From NCBI RefSeq assembly GCF_001307035.1, contig NZ_LKIU01000005.1, positions 1,040,300 to 1,104,299 of the forward strand: a stretch of 64,000 bases of DNA, read 5' to 3'. The position numbers and the translations under genes were made by a program. How positions within the stretch are numbered: position 1 is the first letter of the stretch; every line of letters begins with the position of its first letter. The notes beneath the pieces were generated by a model. The model did not search any database. It saw only the letters and a program-made list of their open reading frames with translations, and was not told where the DNA came from. The stretch is from Arthrobacter sp. Edens01. GTDB lineage: Bacteria; Actinomycetota; Actinomycetes; Actinomycetales; Micrococcaceae. Below, in pieces: positions 45,532-54,061 of the stretch.

Positions 45532-45593
45532 CATCGAGATAGCAGAAACTGCCCGAATCAGGCGTGAAACGGGCAGTTTCTGTTGTCTCGATG
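45532..45593. terminator. nested bidirectional hairpin
   Basis: Outer arms CATCGAGA/TCTCGATG enclose inner arms CAGAAACTGCCCG/CGGGCAGTTTCTG. It lies between the stops of convergent genes (3 bp from one, 24 bp from the other) and could end both transcripts. Confidence 0.75.
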
Positions 45594-45616
45594 AGGCGGG
45601 CGGTGAAGGAGCGTGG

Positions 45617-46246
45617 TTAGTGGCCCCGGTCGATCCACTCCTGGAGGTGCGGAGCTTCAGCGCCGATCGACGTCGAATCCCCGTGGCCGGTGTTCACCAC
45701 CGTCTCCGCCGGCAGCGTGAGCAGCCGTTCGCGGATGGAGTCGATGATGGTGCCGAAGTCGCTGTAGGAACGTCCCGTGGCTCCGGGGCCGCCGCTGAAG
45801 AGGGTGTCCCCGGAGAAGAGCGTTCCCAGCTCAGGAGCGTAGAAGCACACCGATCCGGGGGAGTGGCCCGGGGTGTGCAGGGTTTCCAGCGTCACGCCTG
45901 CGATTTCGAAGGTATCCCCGTCCTCGATGACGTCATCCGGTTCCTCATCGGGGAAGACGGCGTCCCAGAGCATCCGGTCCGCAGCGTGCAGGAATACCGG
46001 TGCACTGAAACGGTCCTGTGCAGCGGTTACGGCCCGGATATGGTCGTCGTGGCCGTGCGTCAGAAGGATGCCCATGACCTCGCGGTCGCCTACGGCTTCC
46101 TCAATGGCATCCACGTCGTGGGCAGGGTCAATGATGATGACCTGCGCGTCGTCGCCGACGATCCACACGTTGTTGTCCACGTCCCAGGTGCCGCCGTCCA
46201 GGCTGAACGTTCCCGAGGTGACTACCTTGTCGATGCGTGCTGCCAT
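45617..46246 (-). CDS. metallo-beta-lactamase-fold hydrolase of the mycothiol pathway
   Basis: 209 residues. Metal motif THGHDDH near residue 64-70, then HTPGHSPGSVCFY, LFSGDTLFSGG and the final NTGHGDSTSIG histidine, the ligand set of glyoxalase-II-like hydrolases. Its ATG overlaps the stop of the mycothiol dehydrogenase gene (TGATG). The tight coupling suggests it hydrolyses the thioester product (S-formylmycothiol) or a similar conjugate; this is inference from context. Confidence 0.87.
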   Translation of the reverse strand: MAARIDKVVTSGTFSLDGGTWDVDNNVWIVGDDAQVIIIDPAHDVDAIEEAVGDREVMGILLTHGHDDHIRAVTAAQDRFSAPVFLHAADRMLWDAVFPDEEPDDVIEDGDTFEIAGVTLETLHTPGHSPGSVCFYAPELGTLFSGDTLFSGGPGATGRSYSDFGTIIDSIRERLLTLPAETVVNTGHGDSTSIGAEAPHLQEWIDRGH

Positions 46247-47331
46247 CAGAGTTCCACCACCGAGCGCAGGACCTTGCCGTCATGCATCTTGGTGAAGGCT
46301 TCCTCTATGTCGCCCAGGCCGATCCGCTCGGAGACGAAGGCATCCAGGTCCAGCCGGCCGAGCTTGTACTGCTCCACCAGCATCGGGAAGTCGCGGGAGG
46401 GCAGGCAGTCGCCGTACCAGGAGGACTTCAGCGACCCGCCGCGGCCAAAGACATCAGCCAGCGGCAGCTCAATCTGCATCTCCGGCGTCGGAACGCCCAC
46501 CAGCACCACACGGCCGGCGAGGTCGCGGGCGTAGAAGGCCTGCTTGTAGGTTTCCGGGCGTCCCACGGCTTCAATGACGACGTCGGCGCCATTGCCCCCG
46601 GTGAGGGCGCGGATGGCTTCCACCGGATCCTCTTCGCGGGAGTTGATGCCGTGCGTAGCGCCGTTGGCCAGGGCCAGGTCAACCTTCGCCTGGTCGATGT
46701 CCACCGCGATGATCGTGGTGGCCCCGGCCAGCTTGGCACCGGCGATGGCAGCGATGCCCACGCCGCCGCAGCCGATCACGGCTACGGATTCCCCGCGCTT
46801 GACTTCGCCGGTGTTGATTGCGGCGCCGATGCCGGCCATTACGCCGCAGCCGAGCAGGCCCACCGCGGCGGGATCGACGTCGTCGTCTACCTTGGTGCAC
46901 TGCCCGGCGGCAACGAGCGTCTTCTCGGCGAACGCGCCGATGCCCAGTGCGGGGGAGAGCTCCGTGCCGTCTTCCAGCGTCATCTTCTGGGTGGCGTTGT
47001 GGGTGTTGAAGCAGTACTGCGGCTGGCCCTTGCGGCAGGCACGGCACTCGCCGCACACGGCACGCCAGTTCAGGATCACGCGGTCTCCGGGCGCTACTTC
47101 AGTGACGTCCGGTCCGACGGCGGAAACCACGCCGGTTGCTTCGTGGCCGAGCAGGAACGGGTAGTCGTCGCTGATCCCGCCCTGCTTGTAGTGCAGGTCG
47201 GTGTGGCAGACGCCGCAGGTGAGGATGTCTACCAGGGCTTCGCCCGGCCCGGGATCCGGAACCAGGATCGTTTCCAGGGACACCGGTGCATTCTTTTCCT
47301 TGACTACTACAGCTTGGACCTTGTGAACCAT
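46246..47331 (-). CDS. mscR: S-(hydroxymethyl)mycothiol dehydrogenase
   Basis: 361 residues, zinc medium-chain dehydrogenase. Catalytic Zn ligands are in [11 protein letters not shown] and LLGHEATG; the structural Zn site is [18 protein letters not shown] loop: [20 protein letters not shown]. Sequence character and the adjacent MBL hydrolase match the mycothiol-dependent formaldehyde dehydrogenase (also mycothiol S-nitrosoreductase). ATG 47331 begins the family N-terminus [10 protein letters not shown]; the frame is open to 47388. Confidence 0.9.
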   Translation of the reverse strand: MVHKVQAVVVKEKNAPVSLETILVPDPGPGEALVDILTCGVCHTDLHYKQGGISDDYPFLLGHEATGVVSAVGPDVTEVAPGDRVILNWRAVCGECRACRKGQPQYCFNTHNATQKMTLEDGTELSPALGIGAFAEKTLVAAGQCTKVDDDVDPAAVGLLGCGVMAGIGAAINTGEVKRGESVAVIGCGGVGIAAIAGAKLAGATTIIAVDIDQAKVDLALANGATHGINSREEDPVEAIRALTGGNGADVVIEAVGRPETYKQAFYARDLAGRVVLVGVPTPEMQIELPLADVFGRGGSLKSSWYGDCLPSRDFPMLVEQYKLGRLDLDAFVSERIGLGDIEEAFTKMHDGKVLRSVVEL

Positions 47332-47460
47332 GGGGGAGGGCTGCCTCTCGGGAGATTTCTCAGGGGCACCTCCGCAAACCGGAGGCACCCCTCCATCCTA
47401 TGAAGCAGCAGGCGGGGAGTCACTTTTGCGCTGCCGGCCGCTGCCCCGCAGGACTCCCGG

Positions 47461-47733
47461 TCAGAGGCCCAGGCGGGCCTTCACCTCGGCTGCCGAGGGA
47501 TTGGTGGCGGTGGAACCGTCCGGGAAGATCACGGTGGGCACGGTCTGGTTGCCGCCGTTGAGGGACTCCACCAGCTCGGCGGTGCCCTCAGTGTTCTCTA
47601 TGTTCACCTCGGTGTAGCCGATTCCGGCAGAATCCAGCTGGGACTTCAGCCGGCGGCAGTAGCCGCACCAGCTTGTGGAGAACATGGTGATGGTCCCGGC
47701 ATCGGGAGTAAACGATTCGGCAGTGGCGGTCAT
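47461..47733 (-). CDS. mrx1: mycoredoxin
   Basis: 90 residues, glutaredoxin fold. The active site SWCGYCRRL at residues 22-30 carries CGYC, as in mycoredoxin-1, and TVPTVIFPDGS gives the cis-Pro loop. It reduces protein-mycothiol mixed disulfides. AAGGA lies six bases before the ATG. Same strand as, and about 130 bp upstream of, the mycothiol dehydrogenase gene. Confidence 0.88.
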   Translation of the reverse strand: MTATAESFTPDAGTITMFSTSWCGYCRRLKSQLDSAGIGYTEVNIENTEGTAELVESLNGGNQTVPTVIFPDGSTATNPSAAEVKARLGL

Positions 47734-47858
47734 GGGAGTTCCTTCACATGGGTTGCTTGGGCTTCTGCTGTCAGGAGAACACCGTCCCGGGCCGGTTTCA
47801 TTCCCCGGGCCCGTCCGGAGATTCACCGCTCCGGCAACTGGTCAGGCAGACTGATGGC

Positions 47859-48653
47859 ATGTGCGGCAGATACGTTATGGCGCGGGCAGTAGGAGACCTG
47901 GTGGCCGAAGCGGAGGCGGAGGCGGACGCGAACCTGGAACTCAGGCAGTCCTGGAACATAGCTCCCACCGCGGATGTACCGGTGGCCCTGGAACGGCTGA
48001 TTGACGGCAAACCGGTCCGGCAGGTGCATGTGGCCAGGTGGGGACTGGTCCCTTCCTGGGCCAGGGACATTGCGTCCGGCGTGCGTGCCTTTAATGCCCG
48101 CAGCGAGACACTCCTGGAGAAGCCCACGTTCCGTGAGGCCGTCCTGGCCCGTCGCTGCGCCGTTCCCATGGACGGGTACTACGAATGGAAAACCGGTCCC
48201 GGAAATACCCGCGAACCGTACTTCGTGAGTCGCTCAGATAAAAAGCTCAGCTGGTTTGCCGGACTTTACGAGTGGTGGGCGGACCCGGCTGTGCAGGCGG
48301 GTGAGCCGGGCCGCTGGCTGCTCTCCGCCTCCGTCATTACGCTTGCCGCCCCGGATCCGGAGACCAGTGAGCCGGCACTGCGCCCGCTGGCGGAGCTGCA
48401 CCACCGGATGCCGCTTCCCCTGGCGGGACCGGATCTGGAGCAGTGGCTAGCACCGGGGAACCTGGGGGCCACAGAGGCACTGGCGCTTTTGGGCAGGGTG
48501 CTCGGGAATGCCTGGAAAACCGCTGAAGGACTCAGGGTTGAACCGGCGAATCCAGCCGTCGGCAATGTCCGCTGCGACGGTCCCTGGCTGCTGGACCCGG
48601 AAACCGGGCCGGGCGGCACAGCCGCGCCGGGGGTAGTGCCGGCGCTGTTCTGA
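47859..48653 (+). CDS. SRAP-domain protein (YedK/HMCES family), copy 2
   Basis: 264 residues. MCGRYVMARAVGDL from ATG 47859 puts Cys at position 2; WNIAPTADVPV, FNARSET, GYYEW and LHHRMP supply the remaining active-site residues, so it should be functional. It is longer than copy 1 and has a Pro/Gly-rich tail. The open frame extends upstream, but that would bury Cys2. CAGACT lies six bases before the ATG. No LexA box was seen nearby. Confidence 0.92.
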   Translation: MCGRYVMARAVGDLVAEAEAEADANLELRQSWNIAPTADVPVALERLIDGKPVRQVHVARWGLVPSWARDIASGVRAFNARSETLLEKPTFREAVLARRCAVPMDGYYEWKTGPGNTREPYFVSRSDKKLSWFAGLYEWWADPAVQAGEPGRWLLSASVITLAAPDPETSEPALRPLAELHHRMPLPLAGPDLEQWLAPGNLGATEALALLGRVLGNAWKTAEGLRVEPANPAVGNVRCDGPWLLDPETGPGGTAAPGVVPALF

Positions 48654-48685
48654 CCCGTGCGGTTTCGCCTAAAGGGAATATTTGC

Positions 48686-49198
48686 CTAGGAACCTGCAGG
48701 CTGCTGCTCAAGCGGAGCCGGGGATTCTTCTGCGGCGGGGGCCGGTGCAGCGCCGCCGGGGTTTCCCGGATCCAGCACCTCCAGGGTCACGGTCCCGTCT
48801 TCCGCCACGTGCAGGCCCGGATTATGGCAGACCTCCCAGCGGAACCCGTCGGGATCGGTGAAGTAGCCGGAGTATCCGCCCCAGCTCATCTGCATCCCCG
48901 GCGCGGCGATGGAACCGCCGGCGGCAGCTGCGTCGTGGAGGATCGCATCGACCTCCGGCGGGGTGGCGACGTTGTGGGCGAGGGTAAACGGGGCCAGGCT
49001 GGCTGCACCGGTGGCGCCGGACTCGGCAGCGAGGTGGTCATTGCGGAAGAACGAGAGCAGCAGGCCGTGGCCTACCTGGAAAAACACGACTTCGCCGGGC
49101 ACATACTGCAGCGGCTCCCAGCCCAGCCGGCGGTAGAAGGCATGGGACACTTCGACATCGCGCACGCCTAGGGTGACGACGCTCAACTGGGGCTGCAT
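48686..49198 (-). CDS. VOC-superfamily protein
   Basis: 170 residues. LSVVTLGVRDVEVSHAFYRRLGWEP is the first VOC module, GYSGYFTDPDGFRWEVCHNP the last. The C-terminal 35 residues are a Pro/Ala/Glu tail beyond the fold. ATG 49198 gives the family N-terminus; the frame is open to 49228. Substrate unknown. Confidence 0.86.
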   Translation of the reverse strand: MQPQLSVVTLGVRDVEVSHAFYRRLGWEPLQYVPGEVVFFQVGHGLLLSFFRNDHLAAESGATGAASLAPFTLAHNVATPPEVDAILHDAAAAGGSIAAPGMQMSWGGYSGYFTDPDGFRWEVCHNPGLHVAEDGTVTLEVLDPGNPGGAAPAPAAEESPAPLEQQPAGS

Positions 49199-49401
49199 AA
49201 ATGAATCTTGCCACCGAACACCCGGCAAACCCAGAACGTGAACCTACAGGATTTTCGCGCCGTGCCGGACCGGTCTTTCCCGAACGCCGTTGACGCGGCC
49301 TGCCGCGGAGGGCTCTCATGGAAGGCGGCAGTGCACGTCCACGGGCGGGGTGAAGGCCGGTCAGGGTCAGCCCGCGCTCTCGCGAGAATGCGACGAGGCC
49401 C

Positions 49402-51672
49402 ATGAGCACAGCAATCCCCCCGGACTCCGGTCCTTCGAGGCCCTCCGCGGCCAGCGCAACCCCTGCTCCTCCGGACGGAAGCGGACCGCCGCGGGAAACC
49501 GGGCGCAATGCAGGGCCGCCGGCCTGGCTGCGGATCGTGATCCCGGTGCTGCTGATCGTCGTTTGGTTCGGCCTGGGCGGGGTCGGCGGACCGTACTTCG
49601 GCAAGATCAGCGAAGTGCAGCAGAATGACCAGGCCTCCTACCTCCCGGCCAGCTCCGCGTCCACGAAGGTCAGTGAACTCCAGTCCGAGTTCACGGACAG
49701 CGAGTCGATTCCCGCGGTCGTGCTTTACGTCAACGACGCCGGGCTGACGGACGCGGACCGCACCTTCATCCAGGACCGGGAGAAGGCCTTCGCGGACGCC
49801 CCGGGGGTCAGCGGCGGCGTGTCCCCGGCCCAGTTCTCAGAAGACGGAAAGGCTGCGGAGATCTTTGTGCCGGTGACGGATGACGACGCCGCTGCCGACA
49901 ACGTGGAGAACCTCAGCACCGTGGCCAAGGACGGACTGCCGGACGGGCTCAGCGCGTATGTGACCGGACCGGCCGGACAGCTGGCGGATATCTCCCAGGC
50001 GTTCGGCGGCATTGACGGGGCCCTGCTGATCGTTGCCGTGATCGCCGTGCTGGTGATCCTGGTGATTGTCTACCGCTCTCCGCTGCTGCCCATCCTGGTG
50101 CTGCTCACCTCCATCCTGGCGCTCTCCGCCGCGATCCTGGCCGTGTACTGGCTGGCCAAAGCCGGTGCAGTAACGCTGAACGGGCAGGTGCAGGGGATCC
50201 TTTTCATCCTCGGCATCGGCGCAGCCACGGACTACTCCCTGCTCTATGTCTCCCGTTACCGCGAAGCGCTGCGGGACCATGCGGACCGCTGGGGGGCAAC
50301 GCGGGCTGCGCTGCGGGGCACGCTGGAACCCGTGACCGCCTCCGCCGGCACCGTGGTGGCGGGGCTGCTGTGCCTGCTGCTCAGTGACCTGAACTCAAAC
50401 AAGGCCCTTGCACCGGTGGCCTCCCTGGGGATTGTCTGTTCCTATCTGGCCGCCATGACGCTGCTGCCGTCGCTGCTCTTCGTCTTTGGCCGTGCCGCGT
50501 TCTGGCCCCGCCGCCCGGCGTTCGGCTCCCCGCACCCGGACCGCGACCACCAGGCGCGGGGTTTTTGGCCCGCGGTGGCCCGCACCGTGCGGAACCACTC
50601 CCGGCGCACCTGGCTGATCTGCGCCGTCGTGCTGGCCGCCGCCGCGGTGGCCGTGGTGGACTTCCGTGCTTCCGGCGTGCCGCAGAGTGATTTTGTGCTG
50701 GGCCAGACCGAAGCCAAGGAAGGCCAGGCGGCCCTGGGCGAGCATTTCCCCTCCGGGTCCGGCAGCCCGGTGCTGATCGTGGCCCCTGAAACGGAGCTGC
50801 AGTCCGTCGCGGACACGGTGCTGGGTACCAGCGGGTTCTCCGACGTCACCGTGGTGGCGCAGGGCACCCCGGCAGGTTCCCTGCCCGTCACCGACGCCGG
50901 AGTGCAGGTTCCCCCGATCCCCGGTTCGGAGAACGCTTCCCCCAAGACCGTGGACGGTCAGGTGCTGCTGCAGGCCACCCTGACGGAGAACGCAGACTCG
51001 TCGGCAGCGGAGGACACGGTCCGCGAACTACGGGAGAAACTGGCGGATAAGCCGGAGGTCCTGGTGGGCGGCACAACGGCCACGACGGTAGACACCAACG
51101 ACGCCGCGGAGCACGACCGCAACCTGATCATCCCGGTGGTGCTGGTGGTGATCTTCATCCTGCTGATGCTCCTGCTGCGGGCGGTGCTGGCGCCGTTCCT
51201 GCTGATCCTGACCGTCATGCTGTCCTTCGGTGCGACGCTGGGCATCTCCGCGCTGCTGTTCAACTACGTGCTGGACTTCCCGGGGGCGGATCCGGCGGTG
51301 CCGCTGTACGGGTTCATCTTCCTGGTGGCGCTGGGCGTGGACTACAACATCTTCCTGATGACCCGTGTGCGGGAGGAGAGCCTTGTCCTGGGCACACGGG
51401 ACGGGATCGTCCGGGGACTGATGATCACCGGCGGCGTGATCACCTCCGCCGGAATCGTGCTCGCTGCGACCTTCGCGGCGCTGGGGGTAATCCCCGTGCT
51501 GTTCCTGGCCCAGCTGGCGTTCATCGTGGCTTTTGGCGTGCTGCTGGACACCCTGGTGGTGCGCTCGCTGCTGGTTCCGGCGCTGTCCTATGACATTGGC
51601 CCGCGGATCTGGTGGCCCTCGAAACTGGGCCGGGCCGCCCAGCCGGAAAAGTCCGAAGCACGGTCCCGGTAA
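49402..51672 (+). CDS. MMPL-family RND transporter
   Basis: 756 residues. Two repeats of one helix, an extracytoplasmic domain and a five-helix bundle. GIGAATDYSLLYVSRYREAL and GVDYNIFLMTRVREES are the proton-relay motifs in the first and second bundles. MMPL proteins export lipids or siderophores, or act in drug efflux. The first 40 residues are a Pro/Ser-rich cytoplasmic tail. Followed 10 bp later by the chorismate mutase gene. Confidence 0.9.
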   Translation: MSTAIPPDSGPSRPSAASATPAPPDGSGPPRETGRNAGPPAWLRIVIPVLLIVVWFGLGGVGGPYFGKISEVQQNDQASYLPASSASTKVSELQSEFTDSESIPAVVLYVNDAGLTDADRTFIQDREKAFADAPGVSGGVSPAQFSEDGKAAEIFVPVTDDDAAADNVENLSTVAKDGLPDGLSAYVTGPAGQLADISQAFGGIDGALLIVAVIAVLVILVIVYRSPLLPILVLLTSILALSAAILAVYWLAKAGAVTLNGQVQGILFILGIGAATDYSLLYVSRYREALRDHADRWGATRAALRGTLEPVTASAGTVVAGLLCLLLSDLNSNKALAPVASLGIVCSYLAAMTLLPSLLFVFGRAAFWPRRPAFGSPHPDRDHQARGFWPAVARTVRNHSRRTWLICAVVLAAAAVAVVDFRASGVPQSDFVLGQTEAKEGQAALGEHFPSGSGSPVLIVAPETELQSVADTVLGTSGFSDVTVVAQGTPAGSLPVTDAGVQVPPIPGSENASPKTVDGQVLLQATLTENADSSAAEDTVRELREKLADKPEVLVGGTTATTVDTNDAAEHDRNLIIPVVLVVIFILLMLLLRAVLAPFLLILTVMLSFGATLGISALLFNYVLDFPGADPAVPLYGFIFLVALGVDYNIFLMTRVREESLVLGTRDGIVRGLMITGGVITSAGIVLAATFAALGVIPVLFLAQLAFIVAFGVLLDTLVVRSLLVPALSYDIGPRIWWPSKLGRAAQPEKSEARSR

Positions 51673-51682
51673 ACTGGAACCC

Positions 51683-52024
51683 ATGGGAGAAACAGTGGAA
51701 ACAGACCCGACCACCGAACAGCTTGGGGCCGTACGCACGGCCATTGACGAGATAGACGAAGAAATAGTTGCGCTGATCTGGCGCCGCGAACGCCTGGTCC
51801 GGCTGGCGGGTGGACTGAAGGACGACGACGCCCAGGTCCGCGCCCGGGACCGGGTTGAGGAAGTCATCAACCACGTGCGGGACGCCGCCAAGGCTCAGGA
51901 GCAGGACTCCACAGTGGTGGAAAAAACCTACCGGGCCATGATCGACGCGTTCATCGACTATGAACTGCGCACCCGGCACGAGGACGAAGTGCAGGCACGG
52001 CTGGACGCTTTCAGCCGCAGTTAG
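51683..52024 (+). CDS. chorismate mutase-domain protein (AroQ type)
   Basis: 113 residues. RTAIDEIDEEIVALIWRRERLV near 18-39 and VEKTYRAMIDAFIDYEL near 80-96 are the first and third helices of the AroQ fold; Arg residues of the active site are present in R-x-x-L and R-D-R-V-E positions. It converts chorismate to prephenate. ATG 51683 is seven bases after TAAACT (51670-51675), so it may have its own leaderless transcript starting at the MMPL stop. The open frame to 51533 is rejected. Confidence 0.87.
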   Translation: MGETVETDPTTEQLGAVRTAIDEIDEEIVALIWRRERLVRLAGGLKDDDAQVRARDRVEEVINHVRDAAKAQEQDSTVVEKTYRAMIDAFIDYELRTRHEDEVQARLDAFSRS

Positions 52025-52037
52025 CCCGGCTCACCAG

Positions 52038-53339
52038 CTACCAGGCTGCGGGAGCTGATCCCAGCGGTGCCGCGGGCCGGTCCCACACCATCGAAGGAAC
52101 CGGTCCGTCAGAGCGAAAGCCCAGCGGAGGCACCAGCCGCTCGCCCGGCCCCCACCAGGTCTGTTCCGCAGTCCGGGGCAGGGAAGGCGGCGCCGGATCG
52201 GGCGGTGACTCCCAGCGCGGAGGCACCGGCCCGCGGGCGTCCGCGGCCCGCTGCAGTTCCACCGCGGTCCGGGCCAGGGAAAGCCGCGCGGCATTGACCT
52301 CACCGTCCAGCCGGCGGGTCCAGGCCCGGACGGCGGCCGCAGCGGCCAGGTATCCGGTGGCGTGGTCCAGCGCCTGGACAGGCAGCGGCAGCGGTGCATC
52401 CGCTGCAGCCCACGCCATACCGGCGTCGGCAATTCCCGACGCTGTCTGTACCAGCGAATCAAACCCGCGGCGGCCGCGCCAAGGCCCGGTCCATCCCCAG
52501 GCATTGAGCGCCACAGTCACGACGCCGGGGCGCAGCTGCTGGAGACGGTGTTCGTCCAGTCCCAGTCCGGCAAGGGCGCCGGGACGGTAGCCGTGTACCA
52601 CCAGGTCTGCCGTGGAGACCAGTTCGCGTACCTTCGCCGTGCCGTCGGGCGTGCGCAGGTCCAGACGGGTGCAGCTCTTGCCCACCGTCATTTCAGCTTC
52701 CAGCGCCGGTTCCTGCCAGCCCGGCGGATCAATGCGGAGGACCCTTGCTCCAAACCCGGCAAGGAAACGGGTAGCCACCGGGCCGGCGATGACGCGGGTG
52801 AGGTCCAGTACCCGGACGCCGTCCAGCGGCCGTTCAGGGGTCCCGGAGGTTTCCGCGGGGAGCCGGGCCGCGCGCCGGGACCAGCCAATCAGGGGTTCGG
52901 CCCGGACGGCCTGTCCCTGCGGGTGCAGCTGCCATTGTTCCGCTGTCCGCAGCTGCGCCGCACAGCCGCCGGCGTCCACCACAGCTTCTTCCAGCTCCCC
53001 GCCTTTCCACGCCCTGACTGCCACGGCCGCTGTCTCAGGGCCGGTATCTGCGGGCAGGCCCAGAACGGCGAGCGCAGCCCGGCGGTGGTGCGGGGCGTTG
53101 GTATGCAGGCGTATCCAGCCGTCAGTACACGGGTAGTCCCGGGAAAGCGGGTCCCAGGGCGGCGGAATCTCCCAGCCGGCAGGCCGGAAGGAGCCGCCAA
53201 ACCAGGCACGGGCAAGATCCGGATCGGCTTCAGCCTGCACCGGGGCTCCGGAGAGCCGGGACGCAAGTTCCGCAACCGCGCTGCCCGCAGCAGCAATGGA
53301 AGCGGCCGCGAAGGAGCGCACGGGGTAGCACGACTCCAT
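52038..53339 (-). CDS. class III (CaiB/BaiF) CoA transferase with apparently permuted domain order
   Basis: 433 residues. The usual N-terminal signature LDGVRVLDLTRVIAGPVATRFLAGFGARVLRIDPPG appears only at about residues 168-203, followed by GKSCTRLDLRTPDG, VVHGYRPGALAGLGL and ALNAWGWTGPW. The small-domain signature normally found in the C-terminal half (DPLSRDYPCTDGWIRLHTN with HHRRAALAVLGLP) lies ahead of it at about 63-97. The fold may therefore be circularly permuted or a half-fusion. CoA donor and acceptor unknown. Confidence 0.8.
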   Translation of the reverse strand: MESCYPVRSFAAASIAAAGSAVAELASRLSGAPVQAEADPDLARAWFGGSFRPAGWEIPPPWDPLSRDYPCTDGWIRLHTNAPHHRRAALAVLGLPADTGPETAAVAVRAWKGGELEEAVVDAGGCAAQLRTAEQWQLHPQGQAVRAEPLIGWSRRAARLPAETSGTPERPLDGVRVLDLTRVIAGPVATRFLAGFGARVLRIDPPGWQEPALEAEMTVGKSCTRLDLRTPDGTAKVRELVSTADLVVHGYRPGALAGLGLDEHRLQQLRPGVVTVALNAWGWTGPWRGRRGFDSLVQTASGIADAGMAWAAADAPLPLPVQALDHATGYLAAAAAVRAWTRRLDGEVNAARLSLARTAVELQRAADARGPVPPRWESPPDPAPPSLPRTAEQTWWGPGERLVPPLGFRSDGPVPSMVWDRPAAPLGSAPAAW

Positions 53340-53447
53340 GCGGCAGCTCCCCTCGGGTCCGGATTCCTGTTGCAGTAGGCTACGTCACGGAACGGAGCCC
53401 GGACAGGGCCAAGGCCGCAGAAAAACCAGGCATGAAAGGCACGATCG

Positions 53448-54038
53448 TTGAACACCCCCGGCACGGCAGGCAGCCCCAACTGGAAAGCGGTGGCCGCCGC
53501 GCTCGCAGATTCCCGCAGGCTGGAGGTGTATGGACGGGTTATTGCCGCTGCCGGGCAGGGCGAACCGCTCTCCGTCCGGGAACTGGACCGTGCCGGAAGC
53601 AAATCCCTGGCCGCGCTCCTCAAGGCCGGCCTGGTCCGGGAAGGGGAGGACGGTCTGCACCCGGTTCCGGAGGTCTTTTCCCGCCTGCTCGCCGCAGACC
53701 GGGCACCCCGGGATGAGTCCCCGCTGCGGCACCTGGGTCCCGGGAGCTCCGGCAGCCTTCCATCCAAACGGGCCGACCGCCTTGAAGTCCTGCACTATCT
53801 GGCCGGTGAGGTCTTTTCCCGGCACGGGGTACTGGACGCCGGTGCCGGGGATCCCGCCGCCAGTCCTGCCCGGTTGACGGAAGCCGAGGTCACCGTCCGG
53901 CTGGCTTCCTTCACCCAGGACCCGGCGATGTTCCGGCGGGCGATGGTGGATGAAGGAATCGTGCAGCGCAGCCCGGACGGTTCCAGCTACTGGCTCAGCA
54001 GGCCGCGCCCGGCCCCCGGCATGGAGTTTGCCGGCTGA
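53448..54038 (+). CDS. DUF2087-type regulator-like protein
   Basis: 196 residues. An N-terminal helix-turn-helix-like part (residues 10-75: RRLEVYGRVIAAAGQGEPLSVREL, then AALLKAGLVREGEDG) is followed by a DUF2087 domain from about 105 (LPSKRADRLEVLHYLAGEVFSRHGV, LTEAEVTVRLASF, RRAMVDEGIVQRSPDGSSYWL). DUF2087 is common in putative transcriptional regulators. TTG start at 53448. Target unknown. Confidence 0.8.
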   Translation: MNTPGTAGSPNWKAVAAALADSRRLEVYGRVIAAAGQGEPLSVRELDRAGSKSLAALLKAGLVREGEDGLHPVPEVFSRLLAADRAPRDESPLRHLGPGSSGSLPSKRADRLEVLHYLAGEVFSRHGVLDAGAGDPAASPARLTEAEVTVRLASFTQDPAMFRRAMVDEGIVQRSPDGSSYWLSRPRPAPGMEFAG

Positions 54039-54061
54039 GGAGCAGTTTTCCCGTGCCGGCG

